A stretch of DNA of 13,827 nt from Pseudocoprococcus catus (GCF_902381825.1 NZ_LR698973.1:2080805-2094631), one strand, 5' to 3'; positions 1 through 8,904 are shown, counted from the stretch's first letter. Numbers and translations are program-made. Notes: generated by a model from the sequence alone, not told the origin.

Positions 1-1572
1 CATAATACGTCCGAATTCACCGGCAATAGTTGCATCAACGGTTGGAATAATACCTGCATAAATCTTGCCTGTTGAACCATCTATGGAAATAGCATCACCT
101 TCGTGATATTCTTTGCCACCGAGGGTAAAGCGTTTATTCTCTTCATCCATGACGATATCGCCGCATCCAGATACACAGCATTTACCCATACCACGGGCCA
201 CAACCGCTGCATGGGATGTCATACCGCCGCGAACAGTCAGGATGCCCTGAGCTGCCTTCATGCCTTCGATATCCTCCGGGGATGTCTCAAGACGGACAAG
301 CACAACCTTTTCACCCCGATCTGCCCATTCTTTGGCATCATCTGCCGAAAATACAATCTTGCCGCAGGCAGCACCAGGAGAAGCACCAAGGGCTTTACCG
401 ATTGGAACGGCATTCTTTAAAGCGGCCTGGTCAAACTGTGGATGAAGCAATGTATCAAGGTTACGCGGGTCAATCATGGCTACTGCCCTTTTTTCGGAAA
501 TCATGCCTTCATCTACTAAATCGCAGGCAATCTTAAGTGCAGCCTGAGCGGTACGTTTGCCGTCACGAGTCTGCAGCATATAGAGATGACCGTTTTCAAT
601 AGTAAATTCCATATCCTGCATATTTCTGTAATGGTCTTCAAGTTTATGGCAGATACCAACAAACTGGTCATAAACATCCGGCATAATCTCCTGCAGATGA
701 GAAATCTTCTGTGGTGTACGGACACCGGCCACAACATCTTCACCCTGGGCATTCAGAAGGAATTCACCCATAAGACGATTCTCACCGGTTGCCGGGTCAC
801 GGGTAAAGGCAACACCTGTACCGGATGTCTCTCCCATGTTGCCGAAAGCCATCATCTGTACATTGACAGCAGTTCCCCATGAATATGGAATATCATTGTC
901 CATACGGTAAACATTAGCTCTTGGGTTGTCCCAGGAACGAAAAACAGCTTTGATGGCATAAATCAGCTGATCTGTCGGATCATCCGGGAAGTCTTTGCCG
1001 ACTTTCTCTTTATATTCGGCTTTGAACTGGTCTGCCAGTGCGTGCAGATCATCTGCTGTCAGGTCGATATCCAGCTTGATGCCCTTTTCAGCCTTCATCT
1101 TGTCAATGAGTTCTTCAAAATACTTCTTGCCCACTTCCATAACGACATCGGAATACATCTGGATAAATCGTCTGTAGCAATCCCAGGCCCATCTTGGATT
1201 GCCGGACTTCTTCGCCAGGACATGAACGACTTCCTCGTTCAATCCGAGATTCAGGATTGTGTCCATCATGCCGGGCATGGAAGCTCGGGCACCGGAACGA
1301 ACGGATACAAGGAGCGGATTCTCTTTATCACCGAATTTCTTGCCGGTAATCTCTTCCATTTTTGCAATAGCTTCCATAATCTGGTCAAGAATCTCCTGAT
1401 TGATATATCGTCCATCCTCATAGTACTGTGTACAAGCTTCTGTTGTAATTGTAAAACCTTGCGGAACAGGTAAACCGAGATTCGTCATCTCCGCCAAGTT
1501 GGCACCCTTGCCACCTAACAGTTCTCGCATACTTGCATTACCTTCTGTAAACATATAAACCCACTTGCGCAT
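1..1572 (-). CDS. ppdK: Pyruvate, phosphate dikinase (N-terminal 524 residues; 3' end beyond the window)
   Basis: PpdK interconverts pyruvate + ATP + Pi and PEP + AMP + PPi in the cytosol, and in anaerobes can serve glycolysis or gluconeogenesis. The reading frame is open from the start codon at 1572 to the window edge. An N-terminal ATP-grasp region shows the glycine-rich GGKGANLAEM (about 20-29, Lys22) and VRSGARASMPGMMDT (91-105, Arg92). The swivelling phosphohistidine domain shows GGMTSHAAVVARGMGK, with catalytic His454 at plus-strand 211-213. Thr452, two residues before it, is the position known to be phosphorylated by the PDRP regulator in plants. The C-terminal PEP/pyruvate barrel (family length about 870-890) lies outside, so its integrity cannot be judged. 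The start is supported by an AAGGGGG ribosome site a few bases upstream. Its own promoter and 5' leader, and the glyS terminator, separate it from glyS. No frameshift is visible. Confidence 0.97.
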   Translation of the reverse strand, partial: MRKWVYMFTEGNASMRELLGGKGANLAEMTNLGLPVPQGFTITTEACTQYYEDGRYINQEILDQIMEAIAKMEEITGKKFGDKENPLLVSVRSGARASMPGMMDTILNLGLNEEVVHVLAKKSGNPRWAWDCYRRFIQMYSDVVMEVGKKYFEELIDKMKAEKGIKLDIDLTADDLHALADQFKAEYKEKVGKDFPDDPTDQLIYAIKAVFRSWDNPRANVYRMDNDIPYSWGTAVNVQMMAFGNMGETSGTGVAFTRDPATGENRLMGEFLLNAQGEDVVAGVRTPQKISHLQEIMPDVYDQFVGICHKLEDHYRNMQDMEFTIENGHLYMLQTRDGKRTAQAALKIACDLVDEGMISEKRAVAMIDPRNLDTLLHPQFDQAALKNAVPIGKALGASPGAACGKIVFSADDAKEWADRGEKVVLVRLETSPEDIEGMKAAQGILTVRGGMTSHAAVVARGMGKCCVSGCGDIVMDEENKRFTLGGKEYHEGDAISIDGSTGKIYAGIIPTVDATIAGEFGRIM

Positions 1573-1678
1573 TATAAATCCCCCTTAAATGCTTGTGTAC
1601 CTAGAATCACAATGAAATCCCGGTGCAGAATTCAAGTCTGCTGCGCTGATATATTTTCCATCTGAATTCATGTGCAAA

Positions 1679-1706
1679 ATACACTACAAAATGATATATA
1701 CTACAA
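1679..1706. repeat. Short direct repeat in the ppdK leader
   Basis: Two 11-mers, ATACACTACAA (1679-1689) and ATATACTACAA (1696-1706), match at 10 of 11 positions with a 17-bp period. They lie in the transcribed leader of ppdK if the proposed promoter is right. They could be paired protein sites or chance in AT-rich DNA. Confidence 0.35.
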
Positions 1707-1720
1707 GTTCCGATATCTAT

Positions 1721-1749
1721 ATTTTAGCACTTTTTTCTTAAAAAGCAAA
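1721..1749 (-). promoter_or_regulatory. Candidate ppdK promoter
   Basis: Read on the minus strand, TTTGCT (1744-1749) is followed after 17 bp by TAAAAT (1721-1726), a reasonable sigma-A match. Transcription would start near 1714 and leave a leader of about 140 nt before ppdK. The surrounding intergenic DNA is very AT-rich, so chance hexamers are likely. This is the best-spaced pair I found rather than a certain one. Confidence 0.5.
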
Positions 1750-1750
1750 G

Positions 1751-1780
1751 ACTATATAGTGAATATTTAACAAATATTTG
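1751..1780. promoter_or_regulatory. Palindrome cluster just upstream of the ppdK -35
   Basis: Three symmetric sequences sit next to each other: ACTATATAGT (1751-1760, a perfect palindrome), AATATTT-aac-AAATATT (1762-1778, perfect 7-bp arms) and CAAATATTTG (1771-1780, overlapping the second). They end 1 bp upstream of the proposed -35 box, where an activator or repressor dimer could bind. No regulator family is recognised, and AT-rich DNA makes such palindromes by chance fairly often. Confidence 0.35.
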
Positions 1781-1868
1781 CCAATTATCATTCGACATAC
1801 ACGCACGTCATCCAATAAACTGCACAATTATCAAATAGTTTATACAATTCTTCGACTATAGACAACAT

Positions 1869-1905
1869 AAAAGGCATGTAAAAAATCATTTTTCACATGC
1901 CTTTT
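1869..1905 (-). terminator. Hairpin terminator after glyS
   Basis: AAAAGGCATGT (1869-1879) pairs with ACATGCCTTTT, and the pairing continues through the A-run and T-run to give about 17 bp with one mismatch and a 3-4 nt loop. On the minus strand the stem begins about 20 nt after the glyS stop codon and ends in TTTT. The arms are A-rich then T-rich on both strands, so it may work in both directions. It isolates glyS from ppdK. Confidence 0.8.
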
Positions 1906-1926
1906 CAGTCGTATTTTTAAATCATC

Positions 1927-3324
1927 TTAGTAAGCCAATTTCTCCATGAAGTAAGCTGTCAGATCTTCAATCTTCACACGTTCCTGTTCCATAGTATCTC
2001 TGTCTCGAACAGTTACGCAGCCATCTTCTTCGGAATCGAAATCATAAGTAACACAGAATGGTGTGCCGATTTCATCCTGTCTTCTGTATCGCTTACCGAT
2101 ATTGCCTCTGTCGTCATATTCGCAGTTCCAGTTCTTGGAAAGTTCTGCATAGACAGCTTCTGCTTTCTCACCCAATTTCTTGGATAATGGGAGTACACCA
2201 ATCTTGACAGGAGCCAGTGCCGGATGGAAATGAAGAACTGTACGCATATCCGGTTTCTCTTCTGTGCCGATATTCTCCTCATCGTATGCGCCGCAGAGGA
2301 ATGCAAGTACCACACGGTCAGCACCCAGAGAAGGTTCAATGACGAATGGGATGTATTTCTCTTTCTTGCCTTCATCAAAGTATGTCAGATCTTCGCCGGA
2401 AACTTCCATATGACGTGAAAGGTCATAGTTGGTTCTGTCTGCAATACCCCATAACTCGCCCCATCCGAACGGGAAGAGGAATTCAATATCGGAAGTTGCT
2501 TTGGAATAGAAGGAAAGCTCTTCAGCTTCGTGGTCTCTGACTCTCATCTCATCCGGTTTGATACCCAGAGTCTGAAGCCAGTTAATACAGAATTCTTTCC
2601 AGTATGCGAACCATTCAAGGTCTGTATCCGGTTCACAGAAGAATTCCAGTTCCATCTGTTCAAATTCTCTTGTTCGGAAAGTAAAATTGCCTGGTGTGAT
2701 CTCATTTCTGAAAGACTTACCGATCTGTCCGATACCAAATGGAATCTTCTTACGGGATGTTCTCTGGACATTCTTGAAATTAACGAAGATACCCTGTGCA
2801 GTTTCAGGTCTCAAATAAACGGTATTCTTCGCATCTTCTGTTACACCCTGGAATGTCTTGAACATCAGGTTGAACTGACGGATATCTGTGAAGTTATGCT
2901 TGCCGCAGGTTGGACAGCAGATATTCTTCTCATCGATGAAGTTGACCATCTGTTCGTTAGACCAGCCATCAACGGAACCTTCCAGTTCAATGCCGTTATC
3001 CTGACAGAAATCTTCGATCAGTTTGTCTGCTCTGAATCTTTCATGACATTCTTTACAATCCATCAGCGGGTCCGAGAAACCGCCCAGATGGCCGGATGCA
3101 ACCCATGTCTGAGGGTTCATCAAAATGGCACAGTCAACGCCCACATTGTATGGATTCTCCTGGATGAATTTCTTCCACCAGGCTTTTTTTACATTGTTTT
3201 TTAATTCAACGCCAAGGTTACCGTAGTCCCATGTATTGGCAAGTCCGCCGTAAATTTCTGAGCCCGGATAAACAAACCCGCGGGCTTTAGCAAGTGCTAC
3301 GATTTTTTCCATTGTTTTTTCCAT
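1927..3324 (-). CDS. glyS: Glycyl-tRNA synthetase, class II alpha2 type
   Basis: This enzyme joins glycine to tRNA-Gly using ATP and acts as a homodimer in the cytosol. The 465-residue length fits the single-polypeptide type, not the split GlyQ/GlyS type. The start is [17 protein letters not shown]. Two zinc-knuckle-like pairs, C90-x2-C93 and C137-x2-C140, lie in the insertion after motif 1. Motif 2 is seen as RNE near 206-208 followed by [15 protein letters not shown] (215-229), and motif 3 as EPSLGADR (330-337). Residues from about 372 form the anticodon-binding domain. The first Met is preferred over Met5 because GAGGT lies 7 nt before it. It is last in the era-recO-lipoprotein run, 42 bp after the lipoprotein gene, and a terminator follows. 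No T-box leader is present: the gap upstream is too short, and none is seen before the internal promoter. Confidence 0.97.
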   Translation of the reverse strand: MEKTMEKIVALAKARGFVYPGSEIYGGLANTWDYGNLGVELKNNVKKAWWKKFIQENPYNVGVDCAILMNPQTWVASGHLGGFSDPLMDCKECHERFRADKLIEDFCQDNGIELEGSVDGWSNEQMVNFIDEKNICCPTCGKHNFTDIRQFNLMFKTFQGVTEDAKNTVYLRPETAQGIFVNFKNVQRTSRKKIPFGIGQIGKSFRNEITPGNFTFRTREFEQMELEFFCEPDTDLEWFAYWKEFCINWLQTLGIKPDEMRVRDHEAEELSFYSKATSDIEFLFPFGWGELWGIADRTNYDLSRHMEVSGEDLTYFDEGKKEKYIPFVIEPSLGADRVVLAFLCGAYDEENIGTEEKPDMRTVLHFHPALAPVKIGVLPLSKKLGEKAEAVYAELSKNWNCEYDDRGNIGKRYRRQDEIGTPFCVTYDFDSEEDGCVTVRDRDTMEQERVKIEDLTAYFMEKLAY

Positions 3325-3354
3325 GTTCTTTACCTCGCAATTTTATTTATGCTA

Positions 3355-3374
3355 TCAAGTGAAAGATCACTTGA
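3355..3374 (-). other. Intercistronic hairpin at the lipoprotein stop codon
   Basis: TCAAGTG (3355-3361) and CACTTGA (3368-3374) form a perfect 7-bp stem with a 6-nt loop. The lipoprotein stop codon (3367-3369) lies inside it, and the glyS ribosome site follows about 20 nt later. There is no U-run, so a terminator is unlikely. An RNA-processing or mRNA-stabilising stem is possible. Confidence 0.45.
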
Positions 3375-4002
3375 AGAGAATCACTGACGGATCATCCGAA
3401 GTCTGAACTGTATGATCATCCACCAGAGATACATTTTTACTGTAGTACATAATCTTACCGTTGGTCTGAATACGCACAGAACTATCTGTATAAACGAGAT
3501 GAAGATGCTTATGCTCGGACAGATCTTTAAAAGTAGTCTCCTCTCCGCTTTTCACCTCAACCAGACCATCTATATCTGCAATACGTTCATCTGAAGCAGC
3601 TTCTTCCATTGAAAGAAATTCAAAATCCGTCTCATTGAAAGCGTCATAGATATCCATATTCAAATATCCAAGTGCCATTGCCGCAGTTTTTGCATCCGGG
3701 TCCGTCTCAACATAATGAACGGAAACAGCTGTAATTTCTTCATCATCCGATTTCTTATCCTTCGGCTGCTCCTGAGGATTGGCCTGATTGAATGCATCCA
3801 CCTGCTTGTTGACATACGCTGTCAAGTCTGACAAGGAATAATACTCCTTGTCAAAAGATTCGATTACAACTTCCTCGACAGAACCGTCTCCATTCACGCC
3901 GATCGTCGACTCTGTCACATTGGACAAATCAACTTTCCTTCCGGTACATCCGGCCAGAAGCGTCATGCACAGCAATACAGCCGGTAATATGCAATGCTTC
4001 AT
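3367..4002 (-). CDS. Small unrecognised lipoprotein between recO and glyS
   Basis: I do not recognise a family. The protein (211 residues) starts with a short Lys/His-containing tip, a hydrophobic stretch and the lipobox L16-A17-G18-C19. Cys19 would therefore be lipid-modified and the mature protein anchored on the outer face of the membrane. The mature part is hydrophilic and acidic. It has a Gln/Asp/Lys-rich linker near 85-100, no Cys after Cys19, no further membrane helix and no catalytic motif I can name. The start at 4002 is chosen because AGGAGG lies 7 nt upstream; an in-frame start 10 codons earlier has no such site and would lie upstream of it. A likely promoter of its own (4035-4063) lies in front. 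Its position inside a conserved housekeeping run suggests vertical inheritance. An envelope role is inferred from the lipobox only. Confidence 0.88.
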   Translation of the reverse strand: MKHCILPAVLLCMTLLAGCTGRKVDLSNVTESTIGVNGDGSVEEVVIESFDKEYYSLSDLTAYVNKQVDAFNQANPQEQPKDKKSDDEEITAVSVHYVETDPDAKTAAMALGYLNMDIYDAFNETDFEFLSMEEAASDERIADIDGLVEVKSGEETTFKDLSEHKHLHLVYTDSSVRIQTNGKIMYYSKNVSLVDDHTVQTSDDPSVILFK

Positions 4003-4034
4003 TATATGACCTCCTGTCTGTGTATGTCTCATTC

Positions 4035-4063
4035 ATTGTATCCTTAAAATACCAGTTTTTCAA
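4035..4063 (-). promoter_or_regulatory. Candidate internal promoter for lipoprotein-glyS
   Basis: On the minus strand TTGAAA (4058-4063) and TACAAT (4035-4040) are separated by exactly 17 bp, in the gap between the recO stop codon and the lipoprotein start. Initiation near 4028 would give a short leader of about 25 nt before the AGGAGG-led start. It would let the lipoprotein and glyS be expressed apart from the upstream genes. Confidence 0.6.
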
Positions 4064-4087
4064 TCCCTTTTTGAGAATTCTTTTACT

Positions 4088-4840
4088 TTACACATCTTCC
4101 ATCATCGTCAATATTTCAAGAGACTTAAAACGTCTGTCAATATATTGGTTTCGATAACGTTCGATGATTGACTTGAGATTATTAAGGACATCATCGGAGA
4201 CCGTAAATGTATATATTGTTTCAATAGGTGTACTGATAATATACTGCATGGTATAAATGGCTGCCGGGCTTATAGAAATCGTTGTCATTTTCTCATGTCC
4301 GGCGCATTTCTCGCAGAGCAGTCCGCGATAACGGGCACTGAAAACAGATAGATTTTCTGTTGTATGACAGCAGGCACACTCAAAGCATTGCGGACATTCT
4401 CCGTTAACAGCCATAATTTTCAATTCATAGATACACCGGATTAAAGGATAGGCAATGGTTTTCTTGCACAGCGCTCGCACAGTCTGATAGAGAAGCTTTA
4501 GCATTTCCAGATCATCTGCGTTTTCACGGCCATAATAATCAGCAAATTCAAGAAAATAGCAGCCATAACAGGTGGCATCCATGTCTTTTCGAAATTCCTC
4601 GAAATAATTCATTACTTTAACACTGGAGATTGTATAAGCACTGCGGCCTTCCAGTAACATAAATTCTCCGAATACAAAAGGCTGTGCAGCTGCCATCAGA
4701 CTATTGCCGGGCCTTTTGGCGCCTCGGGCAAACCCGTGAATCTTGCCCCGTTCCTTTGTCAGAATGACAACCCTTTTATCATATTCTCCCACAGCCATCG
4801 TTGAGATCACCATACCTGTGACTTTTACCAGTTCAGCCAT
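4088..4840 (-). CDS. recO: DNA repair protein RecO
   Basis: RecO works in the RecFOR route, displacing SSB and helping RecA load onto single-stranded DNA, and it can anneal complementary strands. The 250 residues fit the family. The N-terminal OB-fold (about 1-80) opens with the typical pattern of a short strand, then VGEYDKRVVILTKERGKIHGFARGAKRP. A helical domain follows. The zinc module shows several Cys at 149-158 (C155-x2-C158 is the likely pair) and C176-x2-C179, after the usual spacing. The gene begins 15 bp after the era stop. Only a modest AGGA is visible, about 12 nt before ATG, so translational coupling to era is plausible. The era-recO adjacency is widespread in Bacillota. Confidence 0.95.
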   Translation of the reverse strand: MAELVKVTGMVISTMAVGEYDKRVVILTKERGKIHGFARGAKRPGNSLMAAAQPFVFGEFMLLEGRSAYTISSVKVMNYFEEFRKDMDATCYGCYFLEFADYYGRENADDLEMLKLLYQTVRALCKKTIAYPLIRCIYELKIMAVNGECPQCFECACCHTTENLSVFSARYRGLLCEKCAGHEKMTTISISPAAIYTMQYIISTPIETIYTFTVSDDVLNNLKSIIERYRNQYIDRRFKSLEILTMMEDV

Positions 4841-4855
4841 TTGGACACATCTTTC

Positions 4856-5758
4856 CTAGTATTCTTTCTTATCGTAACCAAAGTTCTTGATGAGAAAATC
4901 GCTGTCTCTCCAGTCTTTCTTAACTTTGACCCAGAGTTTTAAGTTGACTTTCTTTCCAAGCATATCCTCGATTTCCGGTCTGGCCTGAGAACCGATTTTC
5001 TTAAGCATGGCGCCCTGTTTGCCGATAATAATGCCTTTGTGAGAATCACGTTCACAGATAATGGTGGCATCAATATCAATGAGCCTGCTGTTGCGTGCTT
5101 TCATCTGATCAATAGAAACAGCGATACCGTGAGGTACTTCTTCATTCAGGGATCGTAAGGCCTTTTCGCGGATCAACTCTGCAACAATCTGTCTCTCCGG
5201 CTGATCCGTAACGGTATCTTCATCGTAGAACTGCGGACCATACGGCAGATATTTCATGATGACTTTGATTAAATCTTCTGTATTGTCCCCTTTAAGTGCA
5301 GAACATGGAACGATTTCTGCAAAATCACAGATATCTTTGTATGCGTCGATGCTTTTGAGGATTTCTTCTCTCTTTACGGTATCAATCTTATTGATAACAA
5401 GAATAATCGGTGTTTTCGTTTTTCTTAACTGTTCTGCAATATGCTGTTCACCGGCACCGATAAAAGTCGTTGGTTCAACAAGCCAGAGAATGACATCCAC
5501 TTCACTTAAAGTGCGTTCTGCGACTGTCACCATGTACTCACCCAGTTTGTTCTTGGCTTTATGGATACCCGGTGTATCCACAAAAACAATCTGGCCTTCT
5601 TCGCTTGTGTAAACCGTCTGAATGCGGTTTCTCGTTGTCTGCGGTTTATTGGATGTGATGGCTATTTTCTGTCCGATCAAATGGTTCATTAATGTGGATT
5701 TGCCAACGTTCGGACGACCAATCAATGTTGCAAATCCGGATTTGTATTGTTGATTCAT
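4856..5758 (-). CDS. era: GTPase Era, 30S ribosome assembly factor
   Basis: Era binds GTP and the 3' end of 16S rRNA, and helps mature the 30S subunit while coupling it to the cell cycle. All GTPase boxes are present: G1 GRPNVGKS (14-21), a G2-region TT at 41-42, G3 DTPG (61-64), G4 NKID (123-126) and G5 SAL (153-155). The C-terminal KH RNA-binding domain shows GIIIGKQGAMLKKIG (242-256), with the GKQG loop at 246-249. The 300-residue length is normal. The start has GGGGAG 5 nt upstream. It lies 90 bp after the M16C protease gene and 15 bp before recO in the same direction, consistent with one transcript. Confidence 0.98.
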   Translation of the reverse strand: MNQQYKSGFATLIGRPNVGKSTLMNHLIGQKIAITSNKPQTTRNRIQTVYTSEEGQIVFVDTPGIHKAKNKLGEYMVTVAERTLSEVDVILWLVEPTTFIGAGEQHIAEQLRKTKTPIILVINKIDTVKREEILKSIDAYKDICDFAEIVPCSALKGDNTEDLIKVIMKYLPYGPQFYDEDTVTDQPERQIVAELIREKALRSLNEEVPHGIAVSIDQMKARNSRLIDIDATIICERDSHKGIIIGKQGAMLKKIGSQARPEIEDMLGKKVNLKLWVKVKKDWRDSDFLIKNFGYDKKEY

Positions 5759-5781
5759 AAATTCTCCCCTGTTTGATTCTC

Positions 5782-5801
5782 AAGACATTTTTATATGTCT
5801 T
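5782..5801 (-). other. Small hairpin between the M16C protease gene and era
   Basis: AAGACAT (5782-5788) and ATGTCTT (5795-5801) make a 7-bp stem with a 6-nt loop in the 90-bp gap. No U-run follows on the minus strand, so it is probably not a strong terminator. It may be a processing or stabilising stem. Confidence 0.35.
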
Positions 5802-5848
5802 ATGTTGTCTGAATTGAACTGCTTAAAGCTTTTGAATCACTTGGTATG

Positions 5849-8788
5849 CTATTGAGTAAGCTGTGCCACATATTCAAAACGGTCCTTTTCTTCTGTGATC
5901 TTGCTTTCACTGCCTACAACGCAGATATGACCGGCTTCAATGACTGACGCAACAGCCTTTGAAAGGCCTCTCAGATCGTCAACAGTTGTTGCAAGAAGCT
6001 CATCTCTGTTCTTCTGTATCTGTTCAAAACTGCGTTCCCCGAGAAACGCTGCCAGTGAACGGTTTCCCTTCATAGAAGCTGTCATCGGCAGGTCGATGGC
6101 ACCAACGGCACCGATGATATACTTCGTCAATTCTCTGTCATCTAATGCCAGAGATCGGACATAGTCGGCTGCATTCGCATAAATATCATAAGTCTTTGCA
6201 AGATTCGGATCTCTGTAAGAAGTGAAATAACCATTGCCGCTTGGCGCAAAACCACACATACAGCCGTATGCACCGCCTTTGACTCTGACATTATTCCAGA
6301 GGTATTCATTGCCCAACACATTCTTCAGCACATTCATACTGCCGCTGTAAGCCATACCTGATCCCCCAAAATTGCCTACACAGGCATTATACTGTACCAT
6401 ACCGGATGTGATAAAAGCTTCATTGTGTCTCGGGCATGTGCCGATGGTTTTGACTGCACAGTCGACAGCGCTCATCGGCGCAGTGTACAACTTGCCGGCA
6501 AAGGATACGAGTGGCTTTGTACATATCTGCATGCCTTCATGATCAACGGTCATATCCGCCATAAGGTATGCTTTTCTGAAAATCTTCTGACCGATTGTCT
6601 GCAATTTATGAATGATTTCTGTTTTTCTGGTGTCATAATCTTTCAGTATCGCACACAAGAACTGATAGAAAGCAATGCCTTCTACGAGTTCTTTGTACCA
6701 GCTGCCCTGGTTGAAATAAGACATGGCTCTGTTTACAGCCGTTGAATGACCATTTGACATAAAGCCCATTTCCAGACGGGATTTCAGCTGGTTTAGAATC
6801 TCTCTCAGACGCTTCTCATCATCAAAATGGGTATGAAGTAAAATATCTTCAAATAATTCAAACATCTTTGGCACTTTGCTGTACAGGACTTTGCCGGACA
6901 TTTCAAATCGTGGCTTATAAGTATCACTGCCCTGAAGACCGTAAATGTTCACTGCTGTCCGAAGACCGCCGGTATATAAATTCACCTCATCTGTCAGTTC
7001 CTGATAGGTATAGTGATCTGTGTTCATATTGCCAAGAACTTCTGTCAATATGCCGAGATAAGGAACCTCATCCACATCTATATGGGAAATATCAAACAGC
7101 AGATCAACATAAGCAATTCGATTAGTTTCAATTTCGTGCTGCAGAATAGCAATACCTTCTTCCGACAACACCTTATTGTAGATAGGTTCAGCCTCTTTGC
7201 GGATATCATCAATTGTCAGCAGCGGGATCATTTCAAGGATCTCTTTTGGCGATGGTTCACTCTGATATTGCTTCAATTCTTCGGTGGCTGCAATGAGCTG
7301 CTCCAGTTCTTCCTCTGAAAGGGAAGCCTTGTATTCTGCCAGCTGATCAGCCAATGCCTGCTCTTTTCTTGCTGCGAGTCCCTTAGATGGGCAAAGCAGA
7401 TAAACAGAACAGTGGGTATTATCAATCATATAGTGTCGGATCAAGTCCTCAAAATATCCCTTGGAAAGGCCCTCTCTTAATTCATCATAAACTGCCTGGA
7501 ATTTCAGATGAACAAAAGGCTTATTGTCATCATAGAGCCAGCTGTCCATTAACTGTAATCCGTACATCAGCCCCTTTGGCCAGCGGCCGAAATCACCTTC
7601 TCTTGACTTAAATTCATAATAATTCAAGGCGCCTTCAAGTGTTTTGTGGTTCAGCCCGCCATCTGCCAGCTTCTCTAATTCAGTTTGGATCACCTGAACA
7701 ATTTCATCTCTGTCTTCTTCATTAATATTCTTGATGATAATGGACAAATATGGCTGTATCAAACTTGTCTCGAACATACCATAGATATCTTCCCCAAAGT
7801 CTTTGTCTAAAAGCGCCTGTTTCAAAGGTGCTCCGGGAGCTTCCATCAGTGCATATTCAAGAATCTGAAACCCAAGGCAAAGCTTGGCATCAAGGCTGTC
7901 ACCAACGACCCAGCTGTATGCCATATAAGCGGCATTGTCTTCTCTGTCATCATTGCCGATCGGGTATTCACCACGGGTGACAGAAGTGTGGGCAAATGGA
8001 GCCTGCTTTGCAATAGCGGAATCTACCCGGGTATTATCAAATTGGCACAGGTATGCTTCATCAATAAAAGCCAGTTTCTCTGCCACGTCCATATTGCCAT
8101 ACAGGTAAATGTAGCTGTTGGATGGATGATAATACTTCCTGTGGAAATCCAGAAACTGCGCATAGGTCAGTTGTGGGATGACATCCGGATCACCGCCGGA
8201 CTCGACACTATAGATGGTGTCCGGGAACAGTGTATCGGTGATCTTTCTATATAAAATCTGTTCGGGTGCTGAAAAAGCGCCCTTCATTTCATTATAGACA
8301 ACACCATTGTAAATAAGGGGTGCGTCCTTGTCTGTTAACTCATAATGCCAGCCTTCCTGTCTGAAGATCTCATCATGAATATAAATATTCGGATGAAAAA
8401 CGGCATCCAGATAGACATGCATCAAATTCTGAAAATCTGCATCATTGCAGCTGGCAATAGGATAAACCGTCTTGTCCGGATAGGTCATCGCATTCAAAAA
8501 TGTATTAAGAGAGCCCTTCGCTAATTCTACAAAAGGGTCCTTGGCAGGAAACTTCTCTGAACCGCACAAAACCGAGTGTTCCATAATATGGGCAACGCCG
8601 GTACTGTCCTTTGGAGGAGTTCTGAAACCGATATTGAAGGTTTTATTTTCATCATCATTAGCCAAAACAGCGATTCTTGCACCGGTTTTCCTGTGTCTGA
8701 GCAGTGCTGCCTGGGATTTGATCTCATCTATATATTCCAGACTGACGATTTCATAGGCCGCCGGAATATGAGTAAATTTGTCTGTCAT
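5849..8788 (-). CDS. M16C (presequence protease-like) zinc metallopeptidase
   Basis: This is an insulinase-family peptidase of the M16C/PreP type, which encloses and degrades peptides in a chamber made of two halves joined by a linker. It has no signal peptide or membrane segment and should be cytosolic. The inverted zinc motif HxxEH is HIMEH at 67-71: His67 and His71 bind zinc and Glu70 is the catalytic base. Glu167 in VVYNEMKGAF is the third ligand, with the 96-residue spacing I recall for human PreP. The C-terminal half keeps the family's RVKGGAYG segment. The start at 8788 gives 979 residues and has AGGAGG 6 nt upstream. An in-frame ATG six codons earlier overlaps that ribosome site and is rejected. 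It heads the run leading to era and recO. The natural substrate is unknown. Confidence 0.93.
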   Translation of the reverse strand: MTDKFTHIPAAYEIVSLEYIDEIKSQAALLRHRKTGARIAVLANDDENKTFNIGFRTPPKDSTGVAHIMEHSVLCGSEKFPAKDPFVELAKGSLNTFLNAMTYPDKTVYPIASCNDADFQNLMHVYLDAVFHPNIYIHDEIFRQEGWHYELTDKDAPLIYNGVVYNEMKGAFSAPEQILYRKITDTLFPDTIYSVESGGDPDVIPQLTYAQFLDFHRKYYHPSNSYIYLYGNMDVAEKLAFIDEAYLCQFDNTRVDSAIAKQAPFAHTSVTRGEYPIGNDDREDNAAYMAYSWVVGDSLDAKLCLGFQILEYALMEAPGAPLKQALLDKDFGEDIYGMFETSLIQPYLSIIIKNINEEDRDEIVQVIQTELEKLADGGLNHKTLEGALNYYEFKSREGDFGRWPKGLMYGLQLMDSWLYDDNKPFVHLKFQAVYDELREGLSKGYFEDLIRHYMIDNTHCSVYLLCPSKGLAARKEQALADQLAEYKASLSEEELEQLIAATEELKQYQSEPSPKEILEMIPLLTIDDIRKEAEPIYNKVLSEEGIAILQHEIETNRIAYVDLLFDISHIDVDEVPYLGILTEVLGNMNTDHYTYQELTDEVNLYTGGLRTAVNIYGLQGSDTYKPRFEMSGKVLYSKVPKMFELFEDILLHTHFDDEKRLREILNQLKSRLEMGFMSNGHSTAVNRAMSYFNQGSWYKELVEGIAFYQFLCAILKDYDTRKTEIIHKLQTIGQKIFRKAYLMADMTVDHEGMQICTKPLVSFAGKLYTAPMSAVDCAVKTIGTCPRHNEAFITSGMVQYNACVGNFGGSGMAYSGSMNVLKNVLGNEYLWNNVRVKGGAYGCMCGFAPSGNGYFTSYRDPNLAKTYDIYANAADYVRSLALDDRELTKYIIGAVGAIDLPMTASMKGNRSLAAFLGERSFEQIQKNRDELLATTVDDLRGLSKAVASVIEAGHICVVGSESKITEEKDRFEYVAQLTQ

Positions 8789-8825
8789 TTTATGCCTCCT
8801 GATCATTTTCGCATTCGTGCCATCT

Positions 8826-8854
8826 ATTATAACACATTTTGCTATTAATCGTAA
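8826..8854 (-). promoter_or_regulatory. Promoter for the M16C protease - era - recO run
   Basis: On the minus strand, a perfect TATAAT (8826-8831) is preceded by TG one base upstream (extended -10) and, after 17 bp, by TTACGA (8849-8854). Initiation near 8819 leaves a leader of about 30 nt carrying the AGGAGG site. It lies about 50 bp downstream of the guaB terminator. Confidence 0.75.
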
Positions 8855-8904
8855 ACAAGGGTCATCCTTTTATTATCCGGCTGTTGGATAAAAATATGCA
8901 AAAA

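Noticed and set aside
1573..1720. Possible riboswitch in the ppdK leader
   Set aside because: Only weak short stems, such as GCAGA with TCTGC around 1625-1641, are visible. No known aptamer core is recognised and no terminator stem precedes ppdK.
2530..3204. Plus-strand reading frame of 224 codons
   Set aside because: It lies wholly antisense to glyS, whose class II motifs are intact, and has no ribosome site or recognisable domain. It is a shadow of the codon pattern.
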